Assembly (NCBI GenBank): GCA_902599045.1
Contig: CACKEA010000001.1
Coordinates: 1-64,000 of the forward strand
Source: an uncultured Alphaproteobacteria bacterium
GTDB taxonomy: Bacteria > Pseudomonadota > Alphaproteobacteria > HIMB59
DNA: 64,000 bases
Direction of reading: 5' to 3'
Shown: positions 62,076 to 64,000 of the stretch, in pieces
Layout: each line of letters begins with the position of its first letter
How positions within the stretch are numbered: position 1 is the stretch's first letter
The notes under the pieces: model-generated
What the model was told of the DNA's origin: nothing
The model's input: the letters and a program-made list of their open reading frames with translations, nothing else
Databases searched by the model: none
Translations under genes and position numbers: made by a program

Positions 62076-63504
62076 ATTTTTCTCTGTACTTTTTTACTAT
62101 TGTTATAGCAGCAATATTAAGAATTAATGTCATTACAAATAAAGTTAGGCCTAAGGCAAAAGCAACTAAGGTTTTTGGATTATCAAACTCGACATCTCCT
62201 ATCAAACTTGTAACAATCTGTGTTGTTATTGTAGTCGCTGGCTCCAAGGGATTAAAAGTAAGATTTGCTCTTAGGCTGGCGGCCATAACGACAATCATTG
62301 TCTCACCTATTGCCCTAGATATAGCTAATAAAAATGAGCCCATTATTCCAGCTAGAGCTGCTGGTAAAATTACTTTTTTAATAGTTTCTGATTTAGTTGC
62401 TCCAATTGCATAAGAACCCTCTCTTAAAGACTGAGGAACTGCTTTTATGACATCGTCACTAAGAGAGGAAACAAAAGGGATGATCATGACACCCATCGCT
62501 AAACCTGCAGCTAGAGCACTTTCAGCGGACACCGGTAATCCAACGCCTTCACCGACATCTTTTATGAAAGGCGCCAGTGATAAAGCAGCAAAAAATCCAT
62601 AAACAACTGTGGGTATGCCAGCAAGAATTTCAATTATTGGTTTAGCTATATCTCTTACTTTTGATGACGCATACTCTGCTAAATAAATTGCTGTTAGCAG
62701 TCCTAAAGGAACAGCGACTAACATGGCAACAGATGCAATTAAAAGCGTTCCGGTCAGCAAAGGTACAAAACCAAAAGCCTCTTTTAAAGCCTCTTGATCG
62801 AAGCCTTCTGATGCATTGATAACAAAAGCTCTATTGGGATTCCATGCCGTATTAAAGAAAAAGTCCATAAAATTTACGTACCGAAAAAAATTAATGGCCT
62901 CGAAAACAAGAGAAAAGAAGATTCCAAAAGTAATGAATATTGCAATATAAGAACTGCCCTTGATAACATATGAAATAATTTTCTCAACAATTGGCTGTGC
63001 ATTTAGTTTTCCTGATATTGATTTCGTAGCCAAAAATCCTAAAAGCACAGGTAGAATGATAAATAGAGTTAAATTCGACCATCCGTAGATCTTGTCAAAA
63101 TTTGCTAAATTTTTTGCTGCAATTATCTCACTCTCACTGGCCATTTTTAAAATTGATTTGTCGCCTACGGTCAAATCAATTTCTGATAAATTAACAATCA
63201 TAGATAGGTTGCTAATCTTGTTCATAATTAAACCGAATTTTCCAGTGCTCCATGTAGCGACATCTGGAAATAACACAGGGGACATTACAAACATCTCTTG
63301 AAAGTTTGATTTAAAAAGAAGTAAAAAGAACCAAATAATTATTGCTGGAAAAAAAACTAAAAGGACAACGTAATATCCATAATAATCTGGAAGAGAGGAA
63401 AGATTTTCATTTTTTTTAAATTTTAGGCTTAATGCTCTTTTTTTACCATAGAAGTAAAAAGAATAAGAAAGTATAAAAACTAAAACAAGTGATAAATAAA
63501 GCAT
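62068..63504 (-). CDS. pstC: Phosphate ABC transporter permease PstC
   Basis: AEYASSKVRDIAKPIIEILAGIPTVVYGFFA and SLREGSYAIGATKSETIKKVILPAALAGI. Confidence 0.95.
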   Translation of the reverse strand: MLYLSLVLVFILSYSFYFYGKKRALSLKFKKNENLSSLPDYYGYYVVLLVFFPAIIIWFFLLLFKSNFQEMFVMSPVLFPDVATWSTGKFGLIMNKISNLSMIVNLSEIDLTVGDKSILKMASESEIIAAKNLANFDKIYGWSNLTLFIILPVLLGFLATKSISGKLNAQPIVEKIISYVIKGSSYIAIFITFGIFFSLVFEAINFFRYVNFMDFFFNTAWNPNRAFVINASEGFDQEALKEAFGFVPLLTGTLLIASVAMLVAVPLGLLTAIYLAEYASSKVRDIAKPIIEILAGIPTVVYGFFAALSLAPFIKDVGEGVGLPVSAESALAAGLAMGVMIIPFVSSLSDDVIKAVPQSLREGSYAIGATKSETIKKVILPAALAGIMGSFLLAISRAIGETMIVVMAASLRANLTFNPLEPATTITTQIVTSLIGDVEFDNPKTLVAFALGLTLFVMTLILNIAAITIVKKYREKYE

Positions 63505-63536
63505 ACTGTCCTATTCCTCTATAAACTGAATTTGTC

Positions 63537-63562
63537 TTAGGGGCAAGAAATCTTGCCCCTAA
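63537..63562 (-). promoter_or_regulatory. Strong pstS-pstC intercistronic stem-loop
   Basis: TTAGGGGCAAGA-AA-TCTTGCCCCTAA: 12 bp perfect inverted repeat (10-11 bp usable stem), no downstream T-tract on the minus strand. Confidence 0.7.
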
Positions 63563-63584
63563 AAATAAGATAATTAATTAATGC

Positions 63585-64000
63585 TTACTTACAAAGTCCG
63601 CTTGAAAAAGCGTAACCAGCATCTTTTAATGGGTGTTTTGCTTCAGCACATGCTGCAATATCAAATCCCATTGCATCTAAGTTGTCAGTAACGTTTCTTA
63701 CTCTACTGATAAGGTCTGGTACCATAGGTGCAGCACCAATTTTTGTTAGGTAACCGTTATCACCAATTGCTTCATCACTTACCATCATTTGTGCAAACTC
63801 CTGAATGCCAGGTACAACCCCGATGTGATCTGCTTTTAAGTATATGAAAAGAGGTCTTGCCATTGGATACTCATAAGTGGCAATGGTATCAGCAGATGGT
63901 ATTACTCCCTCAACAGTAGATGGTTGTAATTTATCTCCGTTGTCTTTTAGATAGGAATAACCAAAGTAACCAAAACGTTGTGGATCCTCAACTAGTTTTT
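63585..64000 (-). CDS. pstS: Phosphate-binding protein PstS, C-terminal part (runs off the window)
   Basis: Frame stays open to the window edge (KLVEDPQRFGYFGYSYLKDNG...IATYEYPMARPLFIYLK); order pstS-pstC-pstA-pstB. Confidence 0.85.
   Translation of the reverse strand, partial: KLVEDPQRFGYFGYSYLKDNGDKLQPSTVEGVIPSADTIATYEYPMARPLFIYLKADHIGVVPGIQEFAQMMVSDEAIGDNGYLTKIGAAPMVPDLISRVRNVTDNLDAMGFDIAACAEAKHPLKDAGYAFSSGLCK

Overview
AT-rich, very compact 64 kb chromosomal segment of a streamlined, probably marine, alphaproteobacterium. The lineage call is inferred from gene content, gene order and the RegBA, TsaE-AmgK-MurU and FabABI sets. I saw no rRNA, tRNA, CRISPR array, transposase or prophage. 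The left ~14 kb is accessory metabolism: a class II aldolase and FGGY sugar kinase; a PQQ-type sugar dehydrogenase; and a five-gene minus-strand run (BHMT-like methyltransferase, FAD amine oxidase, DapA-family lyase, aldehyde dehydrogenase, Rieske oxygenase). Divergent to that run is a methyltransferase-like gene followed by a DddP-type DMSP lyase that keeps all known catalytic and metal residues. The centre is housekeeping: the SAM cycle, class I ribonucleotide reductase with tandem NrdR-like boxes, polA, regBA, gyrB-recF-dnaN-dnaA, mutM-ubiE-coaC/coaB-dut, fabABI and nusA-infB-rbfA-truB-rpsO-pnp. The right ~14 kb carries lnt-corC-ybeY-phoH-miaB-rimI, a PlcP/Agt-like lipid-remodelling pair, a SET-domain protein, dgkA, and the pstSCAB-phoU-phoB-arsC phosphate/arsenate locus. 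Leads most worth following: the DddP/BHMT/Rieske methylated-osmolyte island; PlcP-Agt close to the Pho locus; a MutM whose zinc finger has lost all four cysteines; a micro-ORF with an in-frame amber codon that exactly fills a gap; a split CoaBC; and apparent losses of rimP, addAB and ubiB from their usual positions. I found no clearly unprecedented multi-gene system; the osmolyte island is the best candidate for new biochemistry. All family calls come from reading motifs in the translations; no database search was run.
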